A stretch of 45,983 nt of DNA from Kineococcus siccus (GCF_009906795.1 NZ_JAAALN010000008.1:1-45983); one strand, 5' to 3'. Shown: positions 1 through 10,331, numbered from the stretch's first letter. Numbers and translations: made by a program. Notes: a model not told the origin generated them from the letters alone.

Positions 1-601
1 GCGTGAAGACCGGGTTCTCCCCGCCCCGCAGGGCCGGGACGGCCGCGACGGCGGCGACCAGCTGCTGGGCGCGCACGGCCGCGTCGTGCGGGGAGATCCC
101 CTCCCGCACGGTCAGCAGGCGCGTGAGCCGGGCCGGGTCGCGCAGCAGGCCGCCGTGGACGCCGAGGAGCTCGACGGCCGCGGCGTCGTCGCCGCTCCAG
201 AAGCGCTCCGCGCTGCGCAGCGCCTGCTCGAGGTCGGGCCCGCTCGCGGGCGTCGGCGCCCAGGCGGGGTCCCCGGCCCGGCCGAACAGGGCGGCCTCGT
301 CGGCGGCGAGGTCGAGGACGCCGCTGGAGACGAGGAAGCGCAGCTCCCGCGGGCTCACGCCGCGCAGCAGGGAGGCGACGTACCGCGTCAGCCGGGTGGG
401 CGCGCAGCGCTCCGCGACGGGGTCGAGGAGCGCGGCCACCGCGGTCGTGACGGGCGACGGGCCGGCCCGCGGCGCGGTCGCCGCGGGCGCGGGTCCCGCC
501 GGCGTGGTCGCCCGGGGGGAGGTCACGTCCAGCGTCGTGGCGCCGACCACGACGAGCAGGCCCGTGGCGGCGACCGCGACCACGCGCGCGAGCGAGGACA
601 C
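1..601 (-). CDS. Exported or membrane-anchored protein of unknown function (partial, C-terminus off the left edge)
   Basis: I read this frame from the reverse complement. A GTG at 601 is preceded by a strong GGAGGGAGG ribosome site, and the frame stays open to the window edge (200 codons). The product begins MSSLARVVAVAATGLLVVVG, a short basic start followed by a hydrophobic stretch of about 15 residues, so a signal peptide or single membrane anchor is likely. An Ala/Pro/Thr-rich linker (about residues 27-52) follows, and then a helical region rich in Ala, Leu and Arg. I recognise no catalytic motif or named family. It lies 67 bases downstream of the methyltransferase gene on the same strand and is probably cotranscribed with it. 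The high G+C at third positions supports real coding. Confidence 0.6.
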   Translation of the reverse strand, partial: MSSLARVVAVAATGLLVVVGATTLDVTSPRATTPAGPAPAATAPRAGPSPVTTAVAALLDPVAERCAPTRLTRYVASLLRGVSPRELRFLVSSGVLDLAADEAALFGRAGDPAWAPTPASGPDLEQALRSAERFWSGDDAAAVELLGVHGGLLRDPARLTRLLTVREGISPHDAAVRAQQLVAAVAAVPALRGGENPVFT

Positions 602-668
602 GGGGTGCCGACCTCCCTCCACGCCCGGTCGCCCGACGTCGTCGTCGGGGCCGGTGGCTGCGAGGAGC

Positions 669-1508
669 CTAGGCGCCCGCGGCCGCCGTGGCACGGCGCA
701 GCACGAGCACGAGCGTGCCGGGGACGAGCTCCCCCCGCAGCCGGCTCCAGCCGCCCCAGACGGCGTCGCCCGCCTGCCACTCGGGCTCGGCCAGGTCCTC
801 GACGACGAACCCGGCGGCGCGCGCGAGCCGCACCCAGTCGCCCACGGTCCGGTGGTGCTCGGCGTAGCGCACGGTGCCGTCGTCGTCGGTCTCCACGTAG
901 GGGCGGCGGTCGAAGTAGGAGTGCCGCACGGTCAGCCCCTCGGGCCCCGGGACGTCGGGCAGCGCCCACCGCAGCGGGTGCGGGACGCTCGCGACGAAGC
1001 GTCCGTGGGGCCGCAGGACGCGGGCGGCCTCGGCGAGCACGCGGTCGGCGTCGGCCACGAAGGGCAGCGCGCCGTAGGAGGTGACCACCAGGTCGAACGC
1101 GGCGGCCGCGAAGGGCAGCACCCGCGCGTCGCACTGCAGCAGCGGGGTGCGCAGGCCGCGCGCGTCCTCGAGCGCCGCACCCTCGGCCAGCATCCCGAGC
1201 GACAGGTCGGTGGCGACCACCGCGGCCCCGCGGGCGGCGAGCCACCGCGCGCACTGGGCGGCGCCGGCGCCGATCTCGAGGACCCGCAGCCCGGCGACGT
1301 CGCCGAGCAGGTGCGCGTCGGCCTCCCGCCAGCCCTCCGGCCCCCACACCAGGTCGGAGTCGGCGCGCTCGTCGCCGAGGAAGGAGCCGTGCTCGGTGCG
1401 GTACCCCGCGGCCTCGGCGTCCCACCACCGCCGCTGCGCCCGGACGGTCTCGGTGGCGCCCACGGGCCGGCGCCCGACGGACGGCTGCGGGGGAATCGCG
1501 TCGCTCAC
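669..1508 (-). CDS. Class I SAM-dependent methyltransferase
   Basis: This is a 279-residue cytosolic methyltransferase of the class I Rossmann fold (Methyltransf_11/25-like). The SAM-binding motif I VLEIGAGAAQ lies at about residues 76-85. The acidic residue ending strand 2 is D101 (VVATDLS). A motif like CDARVLPF at 126-133 and the post-III segment RVLRPHGRFVASVPHP fit the family. The substrate cannot be told from the sequence. I chose GTG 1508 because GGAGG lies nine bases upstream. The in-frame ATG at 1517 directly abuts that GGAGG and is a poorer choice. It is transcribed divergently from rpsA across a 167-base gap and is followed on the same strand by the partial exported protein. Confidence 0.8.
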   Translation of the reverse strand: MSDAIPPQPSVGRRPVGATETVRAQRRWWDAEAAGYRTEHGSFLGDERADSDLVWGPEGWREADAHLLGDVAGLRVLEIGAGAAQCARWLAARGAAVVATDLSLGMLAEGAALEDARGLRTPLLQCDARVLPFAAAAFDLVVTSYGALPFVADADRVLAEAARVLRPHGRFVASVPHPLRWALPDVPGPEGLTVRHSYFDRRPYVETDDDGTVRYAEHHRTVGDWVRLARAAGFVVEDLAEPEWQAGDAVWGGWSRLRGELVPGTLVLVLRRATAAAGA

Positions 1509-1537
1509 GCGGGCCATCCTCCGGCCCAGCGGGTGCT

Positions 1538-1566
1538 TTGCCCGCACCTGGGCTCGCGGGTAGGCT
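1538..1566 (+). promoter_or_regulatory. Probable rpsA promoter
   Basis: TTGCCC at 1538-1543 and TAGGCT at 1561-1566 are separated by 17 bases, which matches the actinobacterial housekeeping sigma pattern. The implied start near 1573 gives a leader of about 100 bases before rpsA. The element lies just upstream of the divergent methyltransferase gene. Confidence 0.5.
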
Positions 1567-1675
1567 GGGAGAGCGAGCGTCTGCCACCCCGCCACCCGGT
1601 GGGGCCAGTGCTCGTGGCCCGCGGGAGCCCTCGCGCGTCACCCCTACCAGTGTCCCTGACGGAGCCCCTACCTCC

Positions 1676-3208
1676 ATGACCACCACTACGACCGCACCGG
1701 CGAGCACGACGCCTCAGATCGCGATCAACGACATCGGATCGGCTGAGGACTTCCTCGCCGCGGTCGATGCCACCATCAAGTACTTCAACGATGGTGACAT
1801 CGTCTCGGGCACCATCGTGAAGGTCGACCGTGACGAGGTCCTCCTCGACATCGGGTACAAGACCGAGGGCGTCATCCCCTCCCGCGAGCTCTCCATCAAG
1901 CACGACGTCGACCCCAACGAGGTCGTCGGCGTCGGTGACGAGGTCGAGGCCCTGGTCCTCCAGAAGGAGGACAAGGAAGGCCGGCTGATCCTGTCCAAGA
2001 AGCGCGCTCAGTACGAGCGCGCCTGGGGCACGATCGAGGCCAAGAAGGAAGCGGACGAGGTCGTCGAGGGCGTCGTCATCGAGGTCGTCAAGGGCGGCCT
2101 CATCCTCGACATCGGTCTCCGCGGCTTCCTGCCCGCCTCGCTGGTCGAGATGCGCCGCGTGCGCGACCTCCAGCCGTACGTCGGCAAGACGATCGAAGCC
2201 AAGATCATCGAGCTGGACAAGAACCGCAACAACGTGGTCCTGTCCCGCCGCGCCTGGCTCGAGCAGACCCAGTCCGAGGTCCGCCAGAACTTCCTCACGA
2301 CCCTGCAGAAGGGTCAGGTCCGCTCCGGCGTCGTCTCCTCGATCGTCAACTTCGGTGCGTTCGTCGACCTGGGCGGCGTGGACGGCCTCGTGCACGTCTC
2401 CGAGCTGTCCTGGAAGCACATCGACCACCCCTCCGAGGTCGTCGAGGTCGGCCAGGAGGTCACCGTCGAGGTGCTCGACGTGGACATGGACCGCGAGCGC
2501 GTCTCCCTGTCGCTCAAGGCGACCCAGGAAGACCCGTGGCAGCAGTTCGCCCGGACGCACGCGATCGGTCAGGTCGTGCCGGGCAAGGTCACCAAGCTCG
2601 TCCCGTTCGGTGCGTTCGTGCGCGTCGACGACGGCATCGAGGGCCTGGTGCACATCTCCGAGCTGGCCGAGCGCCACGTCGAGGTGCCCGAGCAGGTCGT
2701 CCAGGTGAACTCCGACATCTTCGTCAAGGTCATCGACATCGACCTCGAGCGTCGCCGGATCTCGCTGTCGCTGAAGCAGGCGACCGAGTCGCTGGCCGCG
2801 GCCGGCGAGGAGTTCGACCCCTCGCTGTACGGCATGGCGGCGGACTACGACGAGCAGGGGAACTACAAGTACCCCGAGGGCTTCGACCCCGAGACCAACG
2901 ACTGGCTCGAGGGCTACGACGCCCAGCGCGAGGCGTGGGAGACCCAGTACGCGCTGGCCCACGAGCGCTGGGAGGCCCACAAGAAGCAGGTCGCCGAGGC
3001 CGCCGAGGCCGAGGCGAAGGCCGAGGCCGAGGGCACGAACGTCGCCCCGGCCGCGAGCTCGAGCAGCTCGACCGGTGGCGGCTCGTCCTCGTCGTCGTCC
3101 TCCTCGACGCCGTCGTCCTACACGTCCGAGGCGCCCGAGGCGGGCGGCACGCTCGCCTCCGACGAGGCCCTCGCGGCGCTGCGCGAGAAGCTCACCGGCG
3201 GCAACTGA
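1676..3208 (+). CDS. rpsA: 30S ribosomal protein S1
   Basis: This 510-residue protein binds mRNA on the 30S subunit during initiation. Four S1 RNA-binding repeats occupy roughly residues 41-110, 127-195, 213-282 and 298-368. Signatures such as GDIVSGTIVKVDRDEVLLDIG, VVKGGLILDIGLRGFLPAS, GQVRSGVVSSIVNFGAFVDLGG and GQVVPGKVTKLVPFGAFV are typical of actinobacterial S1. The C-terminal 140 residues are acidic and then change to a Ser/Gly-rich tail with a run of eight serines (about 3085-3108) before the terminal SDEALAALREKL. The start MTTTTTTAPASTTPQIA is the usual one for the family. Its ribosome site is weak (GGAG about 11 bases upstream). A strong terminator follows directly. Confidence 0.97.
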   Translation: MTTTTTAPASTTPQIAINDIGSAEDFLAAVDATIKYFNDGDIVSGTIVKVDRDEVLLDIGYKTEGVIPSRELSIKHDVDPNEVVGVGDEVEALVLQKEDKEGRLILSKKRAQYERAWGTIEAKKEADEVVEGVVIEVVKGGLILDIGLRGFLPASLVEMRRVRDLQPYVGKTIEAKIIELDKNRNNVVLSRRAWLEQTQSEVRQNFLTTLQKGQVRSGVVSSIVNFGAFVDLGGVDGLVHVSELSWKHIDHPSEVVEVGQEVTVEVLDVDMDRERVSLSLKATQEDPWQQFARTHAIGQVVPGKVTKLVPFGAFVRVDDGIEGLVHISELAERHVEVPEQVVQVNSDIFVKVIDIDLERRRISLSLKQATESLAAAGEEFDPSLYGMAADYDEQGNYKYPEGFDPETNDWLEGYDAQREAWETQYALAHERWEAHKKQVAEAAEAEAKAEAEGTNVAPAASSSSSTGGGSSSSSSSSTPSSYTSEAPEAGGTLASDEALAALREKLTGGN

Positions 3209-3226
3209 CCTCCGGCTCGCTGAACG

Positions 3227-3264
3227 ACGAGAGCCCCGACCGGTCCGCCGGTCGGGGCTCTCGT
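3227..3264. terminator. Bidirectional terminator between rpsA and the LacI gene
   Basis: A perfect 17-bp inverted repeat (3227-3243 with 3248-3264) has a TCCG loop. It sits 18 bases after the rpsA stop and 72 bases beyond the convergent LacI stop, so it can serve both. No clear T-run is present, as is usual in such GC-rich genomes. Confidence 0.85.
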
Positions 3265-3335
3265 GGGTGGTGACGTCGTGGGTGCTGACGTCGTGGGTCG
3301 GGGCTCGTGGCCGTCGCGCGGGGCGGGACGGTCGA

Positions 3336-4445
3336 TCAGGCCGACGACGGGGTGCGCACCTGCGGGGGCACCTCGCCCGCGGCGACCGAGGGCCCGGTGC
3401 GGGGCGGCGAGCTCGGCGGGGCCGCGGTGCTCGCCCGCACCACGAGGCGGGGGTTGAGACCCCCGACGTCGACGACGCGGTCGGTGAGGCGGCCCAGCAG
3501 CAGGTGCACGCAGCGGCGGCCGATCTGCGCGAAGTCCTGGTGCACCGTGGTCAGCGGCGGGTTCAGGTACGCCGCCTCGGGGACGTCGTCGAAGCCGACG
3601 ACGCTCACGTCCCCCGGCACGCACAGCCCGCCGTCGACCACGGCCCGCACGACGCCGATGGCCATGTGGTCGTTCGCCACGAAGACCGCCGAGGCGCCCG
3701 CGGCCAGCAAGCGCTGGCCGCCGAGGTAGCCGGACGCGGCCGTCCAGTCGCCCCGCACGGGCGGCGGGACGCGACGCCCGGCCTCCACGAGGGCGGTGCG
3801 CCAGCCCGTGGCGCGCGAGCGCGACTCGGCCCAGTCGGGCGGGCCCGCGAGGTGGTGCACGGTCTCGTGGCCCAGCTGCAGCAGGTGCGCGGTCACCTCG
3901 CGGGCGGCCGCGACCTCGCCCCAGTAGGCGTCGGCCACGCCGGCGCCGTCGAGCCCGGGGGCGAGCACGCAGGGGAAGGTGGCCTCCGCGGCGGCGACCG
4001 CGGCCTGCGAGGCGTCCTCGGGCACGATCGCCACCGCGCCGTCGACAGCCTGGTCGCGCAGCTCGGTGAGGGCCTCGTCGACCGACGCCGGCTTCAGGTC
4101 GCGCACCATGACGACGGCGACGGAGTACCCCGCCTCCCGCGCGGCCTCCTGCACCCCGAGCAGCGTCATGGCGGGGCCGTGCAGCGCCGAGCTCGCCGCG
4201 ACGACCCCGATGCGGCGCGAGCGCCGGGTCACCAGGGCGCGGGCGGCGGCGTTGGGCCGGTACCCCAGCTCCTTGATGGCCTGCTCGACCCGTTCGCGGG
4301 TGCGCCGGGCGACGGCGGGGGAGCCGTTGACGACCCGGGAGACGGTCTGCTGGGAGACGCCCGCGCGCTCGGCCACGTCGGCCAGCACCGGGGTGCGCGC
4401 GGCATCGCCGTCCTCCGGCGCACCGGGGTCGCGGGGCGGTGTCAT
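3336..4445 (-). CDS. LacI-family transcriptional regulator of the adjacent sugar importer
   Basis: This 369-residue protein has an N-terminal LacI helix-turn-helix at about residues 18-72 (VLADVAERAGVSQQTVSRVV, then the hinge LGYRPNAAARALV). A periplasmic-binding-protein-like sugar-sensing domain runs from about residue 77 (RRIGVVAASS) to 345, with the typical late motifs VFVANDHMAIGVVRA and VVGFDDVPEA. The family binds an operator and is released by a sugar effector. It is transcribed away from the ChvE/MmsA/MmsB genes across a 399-base gap, so local control of that importer is the natural inference. The effector is probably the transported monosaccharide. ATG 4445 has an AGGA site eight bases upstream. 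The convergent terminator at 3227-3264 ends it. Confidence 0.9.
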   Translation of the reverse strand: MTPPRDPGAPEDGDAARTPVLADVAERAGVSQQTVSRVVNGSPAVARRTRERVEQAIKELGYRPNAAARALVTRRSRRIGVVAASSALHGPAMTLLGVQEAAREAGYSVAVVMVRDLKPASVDEALTELRDQAVDGAVAIVPEDASQAAVAAAEATFPCVLAPGLDGAGVADAYWGEVAAAREVTAHLLQLGHETVHHLAGPPDWAESRSRATGWRTALVEAGRRVPPPVRGDWTAASGYLGGQRLLAAGASAVFVANDHMAIGVVRAVVDGGLCVPGDVSVVGFDDVPEAAYLNPPLTTVHQDFAQIGRRCVHLLLGRLTDRVVDVGGLNPRLVVRASTAAPPSSPPRTGPSVAAGEVPPQVRTPSSA

Positions 4446-4675
4446 GAGCGCTTCCTGACTTCACGTCGGCGTCGGCAGCGACGGGACGGACGGGGGTGCC
4501 GGGACCCGAGCGGGCCGGCGGGAGCGGGGGGAAGGGCACCGCGGCGAGCGCGAGCCGGGCCGCCGCTGGTCGCGTCAGCGTAGCTCAGCCACCGGGGCGC
4601 GGAACCCCTTGCGGGGCGGTGGGTCCCCCGGACGCGCCACGTGGCGGCAGCCGGTGGGCCAGTTGGGCGATCTGG

Positions 4676-4704
4676 TTGACGCGGCGGGCTGCTAACGCTA
4701 ACAA
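4676..4704 (+). promoter_or_regulatory. Promoter of the sugar importer operon
   Basis: TTGACG at 4676-4681 and TAACAA at 4699-4704 have 17-bp spacing. The predicted start near 4711 leaves a leader of about 134 bases. The spacer end and the -10 are covered by the candidate LacI half-sites. Confidence 0.5.
4691..4702. promoter_or_regulatory. Candidate LacI-family operator (tandem GCTAAC)
   Basis: GCTAAC occurs twice head to tail at 4691-4702, overlapping the -10. GCTAAC is one half of the usual LacI-family palindrome GTTAGCGCTAAC. Here the two halves are a direct repeat rather than an inverted one, so the true operator may be degenerate or lie elsewhere. Confidence 0.35.
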
Positions 4705-4844
4705 TGGCTCAGCTGGCCCGCAGCCGATGTCCGGGGTCGAAGAAGCACCGGACAGCTCCTCGGGTCCCCCCGCACCGCAGCTGGTGCCCATCCCCCGTCA
4801 TGAGCCTCGTCTCTGACGATCACGAGGTACAGAGGAGTTCCGCC

Positions 4845-5993
4845 GTGAACGTTCGTCGCCGCACCCTGGCTGTCTTCACCGCTGGTCTGGTGCTTTCCCT
4901 GTCCGCCTGCGGTGGTGGTGGCGCCGGCAGCACCGACGGTGGCAGCAGTGCGCCCGCGGACCCCGCCGACATCACCGTCGGCGTGGCCATGCCCACCCAG
5001 ACCTCCGAGCGCTGGATCGCCGACGGCAACGCCGTCAAGGCCGGCCTGGAGAAGGCCGGCTACAAGGTCGACCTGCAGTACGCCAACGACGACATTCCCA
5101 CGCAGCAGCAGCAGATCGACCAGATGATCACCAAGGGCGACGACCTGCTGATCCTCGCGGCGATCGACGGCACGGCCCTCGCGGGTCAGCTGGACGCGGC
5201 CAAGGCCGCCGGCGTGAAGGTCATCTCCTACGACCGCCTCATCCGCGACAGCGCGAACGTCGACTTCTACGTCTCCTTCGACAACTACAAGGTCGGTGTG
5301 CAGCAGGGCACCTCGCTGCTGACCGGCCTCGGCCTGCTGAACGCCGACGGGTCCAAGGGCACCGCGACCGGCCCCTTCAACGTCGAGCTGTTCGCGGGTT
5401 CGCTGGACGACAACAACGCCGGGTTCTTCTGGAACGGCGCGTTCGACACCATCAAGCCCTTCATCGACTCGGGCCAGATCGTCGTGAAGTCGGGCCAGAC
5501 GAAGATCGACGAGGCCGCCACGCTGCGCTGGCAGCAGGAGGTCGCCCAGAAGCGCATGGAGGACCTGCTGACCTCCGCCTACAGCGACGGCAGCAAGGTC
5601 GACGGAGTCCTCAGCCCGTACGACGGCATCTCGCGCGGCATCATCACCGCCCTGCAGAACGCCGGCTACGGCACGGGCGGGCAGAAGATGCCCATCATCA
5701 CCGGCCAGGACGCCGAGATCGCCTCCGTCAAGCTCATCAACGACGGCGTGCAGTACGCGACGATCTTCAAGGACACCCGCAAGCTCGCCGAGCAGGCCAT
5801 CACGGCCTCGGAGGCCTACCTCGACGGCAAGGAGCCGGAGGCCAACGACACGACGACGTACGACAACGGCGTCAAGGTCGTCCCCTCGTTCCTGCTGCAG
5901 TCCGACATCGTCTACAAGGACAACATCACCTCCCTCCTCGTCGACACGGGCTACTACACCCAGGCCGAGGTCGACGCCGGCCAGGCCAGCTGA
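4845..5993 (+). CDS. chvE: Sugar ABC transporter substrate-binding lipoprotein (ChvE family)
   Basis: This is a 382-residue binding protein of the multiple-monosaccharide importer ChvE-GguA-GguB (MmsA/MmsB), which takes up sugars such as xylose, galactose or arabinose. The N-terminus is a lipoprotein signal: MNVRRR, a hydrophobic core and the lipobox LSAC with C22 as the lipidation site, followed by a Gly/Ser linker. The mature part has the Peripla_BP_4 pattern GVAMPTQTSERW, DDLLILAAIDGTAL, VISYDRLI and VSFDNYKVG. I chose GTG 4845 because AGAGGAG lies seven bases upstream and this start begins exactly at the signal peptide. A strong hairpin separates it from the ATPase gene. Confidence 0.9.
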   Translation: MNVRRRTLAVFTAGLVLSLSACGGGGAGSTDGGSSAPADPADITVGVAMPTQTSERWIADGNAVKAGLEKAGYKVDLQYANDDIPTQQQQIDQMITKGDDLLILAAIDGTALAGQLDAAKAAGVKVISYDRLIRDSANVDFYVSFDNYKVGVQQGTSLLTGLGLLNADGSKGTATGPFNVELFAGSLDDNNAGFFWNGAFDTIKPFIDSGQIVVKSGQTKIDEAATLRWQQEVAQKRMEDLLTSAYSDGSKVDGVLSPYDGISRGIITALQNAGYGTGGQKMPIITGQDAEIASVKLINDGVQYATIFKDTRKLAEQAITASEAYLDGKEPEANDTTTYDNGVKVVPSFLLQSDIVYKDNITSLLVDTGYYTQAEVDAGQAS

Positions 5994-6006
5994 CCCTCCC
6001 CGCCAC

Positions 6007-6041
6007 ACCGTCCCGCACCCGGCCCCCGGGTGCGGGACGGT
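6007..6041 (+). terminator. Intra-operon hairpin between chvE and mmsA
   Basis: A perfect 16-bp stem (6007-6022 with 6026-6041) has a CCC loop. It begins 14 bases after the chvE stop and ends 54 bases before mmsA. Such elements in binding-protein operons usually cause partial termination or protect the upstream message, which gives more binding protein than membrane components. Confidence 0.7.
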
Positions 6042-6095
6042 CTGCGCCGCAGCGCATCCCATCGAACCGCTCACGATCGAGGACCCGGCTGGCCG

Positions 6096-7675
<1,580 letters not shown>

Positions 7676-7679
<4 letters not shown>

Positions 7680-8920
7680 GCGGCACCGGCGACCTCCTCA
7701 AGGGCGCAGCACCCCGCACCCCGAAGGCCCCCTCCGGCCCGAAGACGGGCAGCGCCAACCCGCTCGTGGCGATGAGCCAGAACCTGCGCACGAGCGGCAT
7801 CTACATCGCGTTCGTGCTCGTCGTGGCGCTGTTCGCCCTGCTGACCGACGGGCTCTCGCTGAGCCCCGGCAACATCACGAACATCCTGCTCCAGTACTCC
7901 TACGTGCTGGTGCTGGCCATCGGCATGGTCATCGTCATCATCGCCGGGCACATCGACCTCTCGGTCGGCTCGGTCGTGGCCTTGACGGGTGCCGTGTCGG
8001 CGAAGATCGTCATCTCGGGTGGGCAGCCCTGGTGGGTCGGCATCCTCGCCGCCCTCGCCGTCGGTCTCGTCATCGGTGCGTGGCAGGGCTTCTGGGTCGC
8101 CTTCGTCGGGATCCCGGCGTTCATCGTCACCCTCGCGGGCATGCTGCTGTTCCGCGGCCTGACGTTCTACGTCCTCGACAACGTCTCGCTCTCGCCGTTC
8201 CCGGCCGAGTACACGCAGGTCTCCACCGGGTTCCTCAACGGGCTGCTCGGCGGCTACGGCTACGACGCGTTCACCCTGCTCATCGGTGTCCTCGCCGTGG
8301 TCGGGTACGCCGTCAGCCAGGTCCGGACCCGCATCGCCCGGACCCGCTACGACCAGGTCGTCGACGCGATGCCCCTGTTCGTGCTGCGGATCGTGCTCGT
8401 GGGCGTCGTCGTCATGGCGCTGGCGTGGCAGCTCGCCCACTCGCGCGGCCTCCCGGTGGTGCTCATCATCCTGGCCGTGCTGATCCTGGCCTACTCGGTC
8501 GTGACGCGGTCGACGGTGTTCGGCCGCCAGGTCTACGCCATCGGCGGCAACCTGGCCGCGGCGCAGCTGTCCGGCGTGAACGTCCGGAAGGTCAACTTCT
8601 GGATCTTCGTGAACATGGGCTTCCTCGCCGCCATCGCGGGCGTCATCTTCTCCTCGCGCTCCAACGGGGCCCAGCCGAGCGCCGGCAACAGCTTCGAGCT
8701 CGACGCCATCGCGGCGGCCTTCATCGGCGGGGCGGCCGTCACGGGCGGCATCGGCACCGTCCGCGGGGCGATGGTCGGCGGTCTGCTCGTCGGCGTCATC
8801 TCCAACGGCATGCAGCTGCTCGGCCTCGAGCAGTACCTCCAGCAGGTCATCAAGGGACTCGTGCTCCTGCTGGCCGTCGCCTTCGACGTCTACAACAAGC
8901 GTCGCGCCGGCGGGCGCTGA
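7676..8920 (+). CDS. mmsB: Sugar ABC transporter permease
   Basis: This 414-residue integral membrane protein is of the BPD_transp_2 (MmsB/GguB/XylH) family and forms the transmembrane channel with the MmsA ATPase. After a polar N-terminus of about 40 residues, hydrophobic segments cover most of the chain. Family signatures include [20 protein letters not shown] near residues 84-103, [12 protein letters not shown] and [20 protein letters not shown]. The length is normal. The gene overlaps mmsA by four bases and is the last of the operon, followed by a 14-bp hairpin. Confidence 0.93.
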
Positions 8921-8933
8921 CACCTCCACCACC

Positions 8934-8963
8934 TCGGGCCCGGCCGACCTCGGCCGGGCCCGA
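8934..8963 (+). terminator. Terminator of the sugar importer operon
   Basis: A perfect inverted repeat pairs 8934-8947 with 8950-8963 (TCGGGCCCGGCCGA and its complement). It starts 14 bases after the mmsB stop and ends 75 bases before coaE. Confidence 0.75.
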
Positions 8964-9026
8964 CGTGCGTCCGGCGGTCCCGGCGCCCGGCGTCCCGGGC
9001 CCGCCGCGGGTGTCCCGTGCGGCGGC

Positions 9027-9032
9027 TACGGT
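9027..9032 (+). promoter_or_regulatory. -10 element for a leaderless coaE mRNA
   Basis: TACGGT is followed by exactly six bases and then the GTG start of coaE at 9039. There is no ribosome site. I see no good -35. Confidence 0.45.
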
Positions 9033-9038
9033 GGCCGG

Positions 9039-10265
9039 GTGCTGCGCGTGGGGCTGACCGGGGGCATCGGGGCGGGCAAGTCGACGGTCGCGCGGCGGCT
9101 GGTGGAGCGCGGCGCCGTGCTGGTGGACGCCGACGTGGTCGCCCGCGAGGTCGTGCGGCCGGGCACCCCCGGCCTCGCGGCGGTCGTCGACCGGTTCACC
9201 GCGGGGGTGCTCGCCCCCGACGGCAGCCTGGACCGGGCCGCCCTGGGGCGGATCGTCTTCGCCGACGCCGCGGCCCGCGCGGAGCTCAACGCGATCGTGC
9301 ACCCGCTCGTCGCGGCCCGGCGGGCCGAGCTCGTCGCGGCGGCCCCCGCTGGCGCCGTCGTGGTGGAGGACGTGCCGCTGCTCGTGGAGACGGGGCTCGC
9401 GCCGCGGTCGCACCTCGTGGTCGTGGTGCACGCCGACGCGGCCGAGCGCGAGCGGCGGCTCGTCACCGAGCGGGGCATGTCCCCCGCGGACGCCCGCGCC
9501 CGCCTCGCGGCCCAGGCCTCCGACGCCGAGCGCCGCGCCGCCGCCGACGTCTGGCTGGACAACCCCCGCCGCCACGACGGCCCCGACCCGCTGCCCGGCC
9601 TCGTCGACGCGCTCTGGGACGAGCGGCTCGTGCCCTACGCGCGCCACCTCGCGGCCCGCGAGCGGGCGCCGCGGCCGCAGCGCGCCGTCCTCGTCGCCCC
9701 CGACCCCGGCTGGCCGGCCGAGGCCGCGCGCGCGATCGCGCGGGTGCGGCACGTGGCGGGGGAGCGGGCCCTGTCCGTCGAGCACACCGGGTCGACCGCG
9801 GTCCCCGGGCTGCTCGCCAAGGACGTCCTGGACCTGCAGGTCGTCACCGCGGACCTCGCCACGGCCGGGCGGGTGGCGGACGACCTCCTCGCGGCGGGGC
9901 TCGTGCGCCAGGCCGGCCGGTGGTGGGACCGGCTGCCCGGGGGCGCCGCGACCGTGGACGACGCCTCCACCGTGAACCGGGCCTCGACGGTCGACAAGGC
10001 CTTCGCGGCCAACGCCGACCCGGCCCGGGCGGTCAACTGCCACGTCCGTCCCGCGACGTCGCCCGTCTGGCGCCACGTCCTCCTCTTCCGCGACCGCCTG
10101 CGCACCGACGCGGGGGACCGCGCGGCGTACGCCGCGCTCAAGCAGCGCCTGGCGGCGGCCCCGCACGCGGACGTCGACGCCTACGCGGCGGGCAAGTCGT
10201 CCTTCGTCGACGCCGTCCTGGAGCGGGCCGCGGCCACGCTGCCGCGCCCCGAGCTGCCCGGCTGA
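9039..10265 (+). CDS. coaE: Dephospho-CoA kinase fused to a GrpB/UPF0157 domain
   Basis: This 408-residue cytosolic protein catalyses the last step of coenzyme A synthesis, ATP-dependent phosphorylation of dephospho-CoA. The kinase domain (about residues 1-200) has the P-loop GGIGAGKST (8-16), [12 protein letters not shown] and [10 protein letters not shown]. The second domain (about 208-400) is of the GrpB/UPF0157 nucleotidyltransferase-like family, with [22 protein letters not shown] and FRDRLR. Such a fusion is common in actinobacteria. Within the GrpB part, residues 305-322 are built from three 6-residue repeats ([18 protein letters not shown]) coded by 9951-10004. The start GTG 9039 lies six bases after TACGGT, which suggests leaderless translation. 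Confidence 0.93.
   Translation: MLRVGLTGGIGAGKSTVARRLVERGAVLVDADVVAREVVRPGTPGLAAVVDRFTAGVLAPDGSLDRAALGRIVFADAAARAELNAIVHPLVAARRAELVAAAPAGAVVVEDVPLLVETGLAPRSHLVVVVHADAAERERRLVTERGMSPADARARLAAQASDAERRAAADVWLDNPRRHDGPDPLPGLVDALWDERLVPYARHLAARERAPRPQRAVLVAPDPGWPAEAARAIARVRHVAGERALSVEHTGSTAVPGLLAKDVLDLQVVTADLATAGRVADDLLAAGLVRQAGRWWDRLPGGAATVDDASTVNRASTVDKAFAANADPARAVNCHVRPATSPVWRHVLLFRDRLRTDAGDRAAYAALKQRLAAAPHADVDAYAAGKSSFVDAVLERAAATLPRPELPG
9951..10004 (+). repeat. Three 18-bp tandem repeats inside coaE
   Basis: Three degenerate 18-base units at 9951-9968, 9969-9986 and 9987-10004 code for [12 protein letters not shown] and TVDKAF in the GrpB-like domain. Confidence 0.6.
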
Positions 10266-10331
10266 AGCCGCCGGCGGGCACGGGAGCGTTCGCCGCGAGC
10301 GAGCGCGGGGGGTCGTGTCGGAGGCGCGTCC

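Larger units (their letters stand above)
4446..4844. other. Divergent control region between the LacI gene and the sugar importer
   Basis: This 399-base non-coding stretch holds a forward promoter at 4676-4704 overlapped by a GCTAAC direct repeat. On the minus strand there is a possible -10 TACGCT (4582-4577) for the LacI gene. A short stem CCTCGT/ACGAGG (4805-4810 with 4822-4827) sits just before the chvE ribosome site. I see no convincing gene in either strand. Confidence 0.5.

Noticed and set aside
1-1084. Plus-strand open frames at the left edge
   Set aside because: They overlap two minus-strand genes with clear ribosome sites and, for one, a clear methyltransferase fold. Their translation is Arg/Ala/Gly-rich noise.
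4572-4650. GTAGCTCAG, resembling the D-arm of a tRNA
   Set aside because: No matching acceptor stem, anticodon loop or GGTTCGAATCC-type T-arm follows within 80 bases.
10286-10310. Possible LexA/SOS box upstream of uvrB (GCGTTCGC)
   Set aside because: It does not form the CGAAC-N4-GTTCG palindrome and the second half-site is missing.
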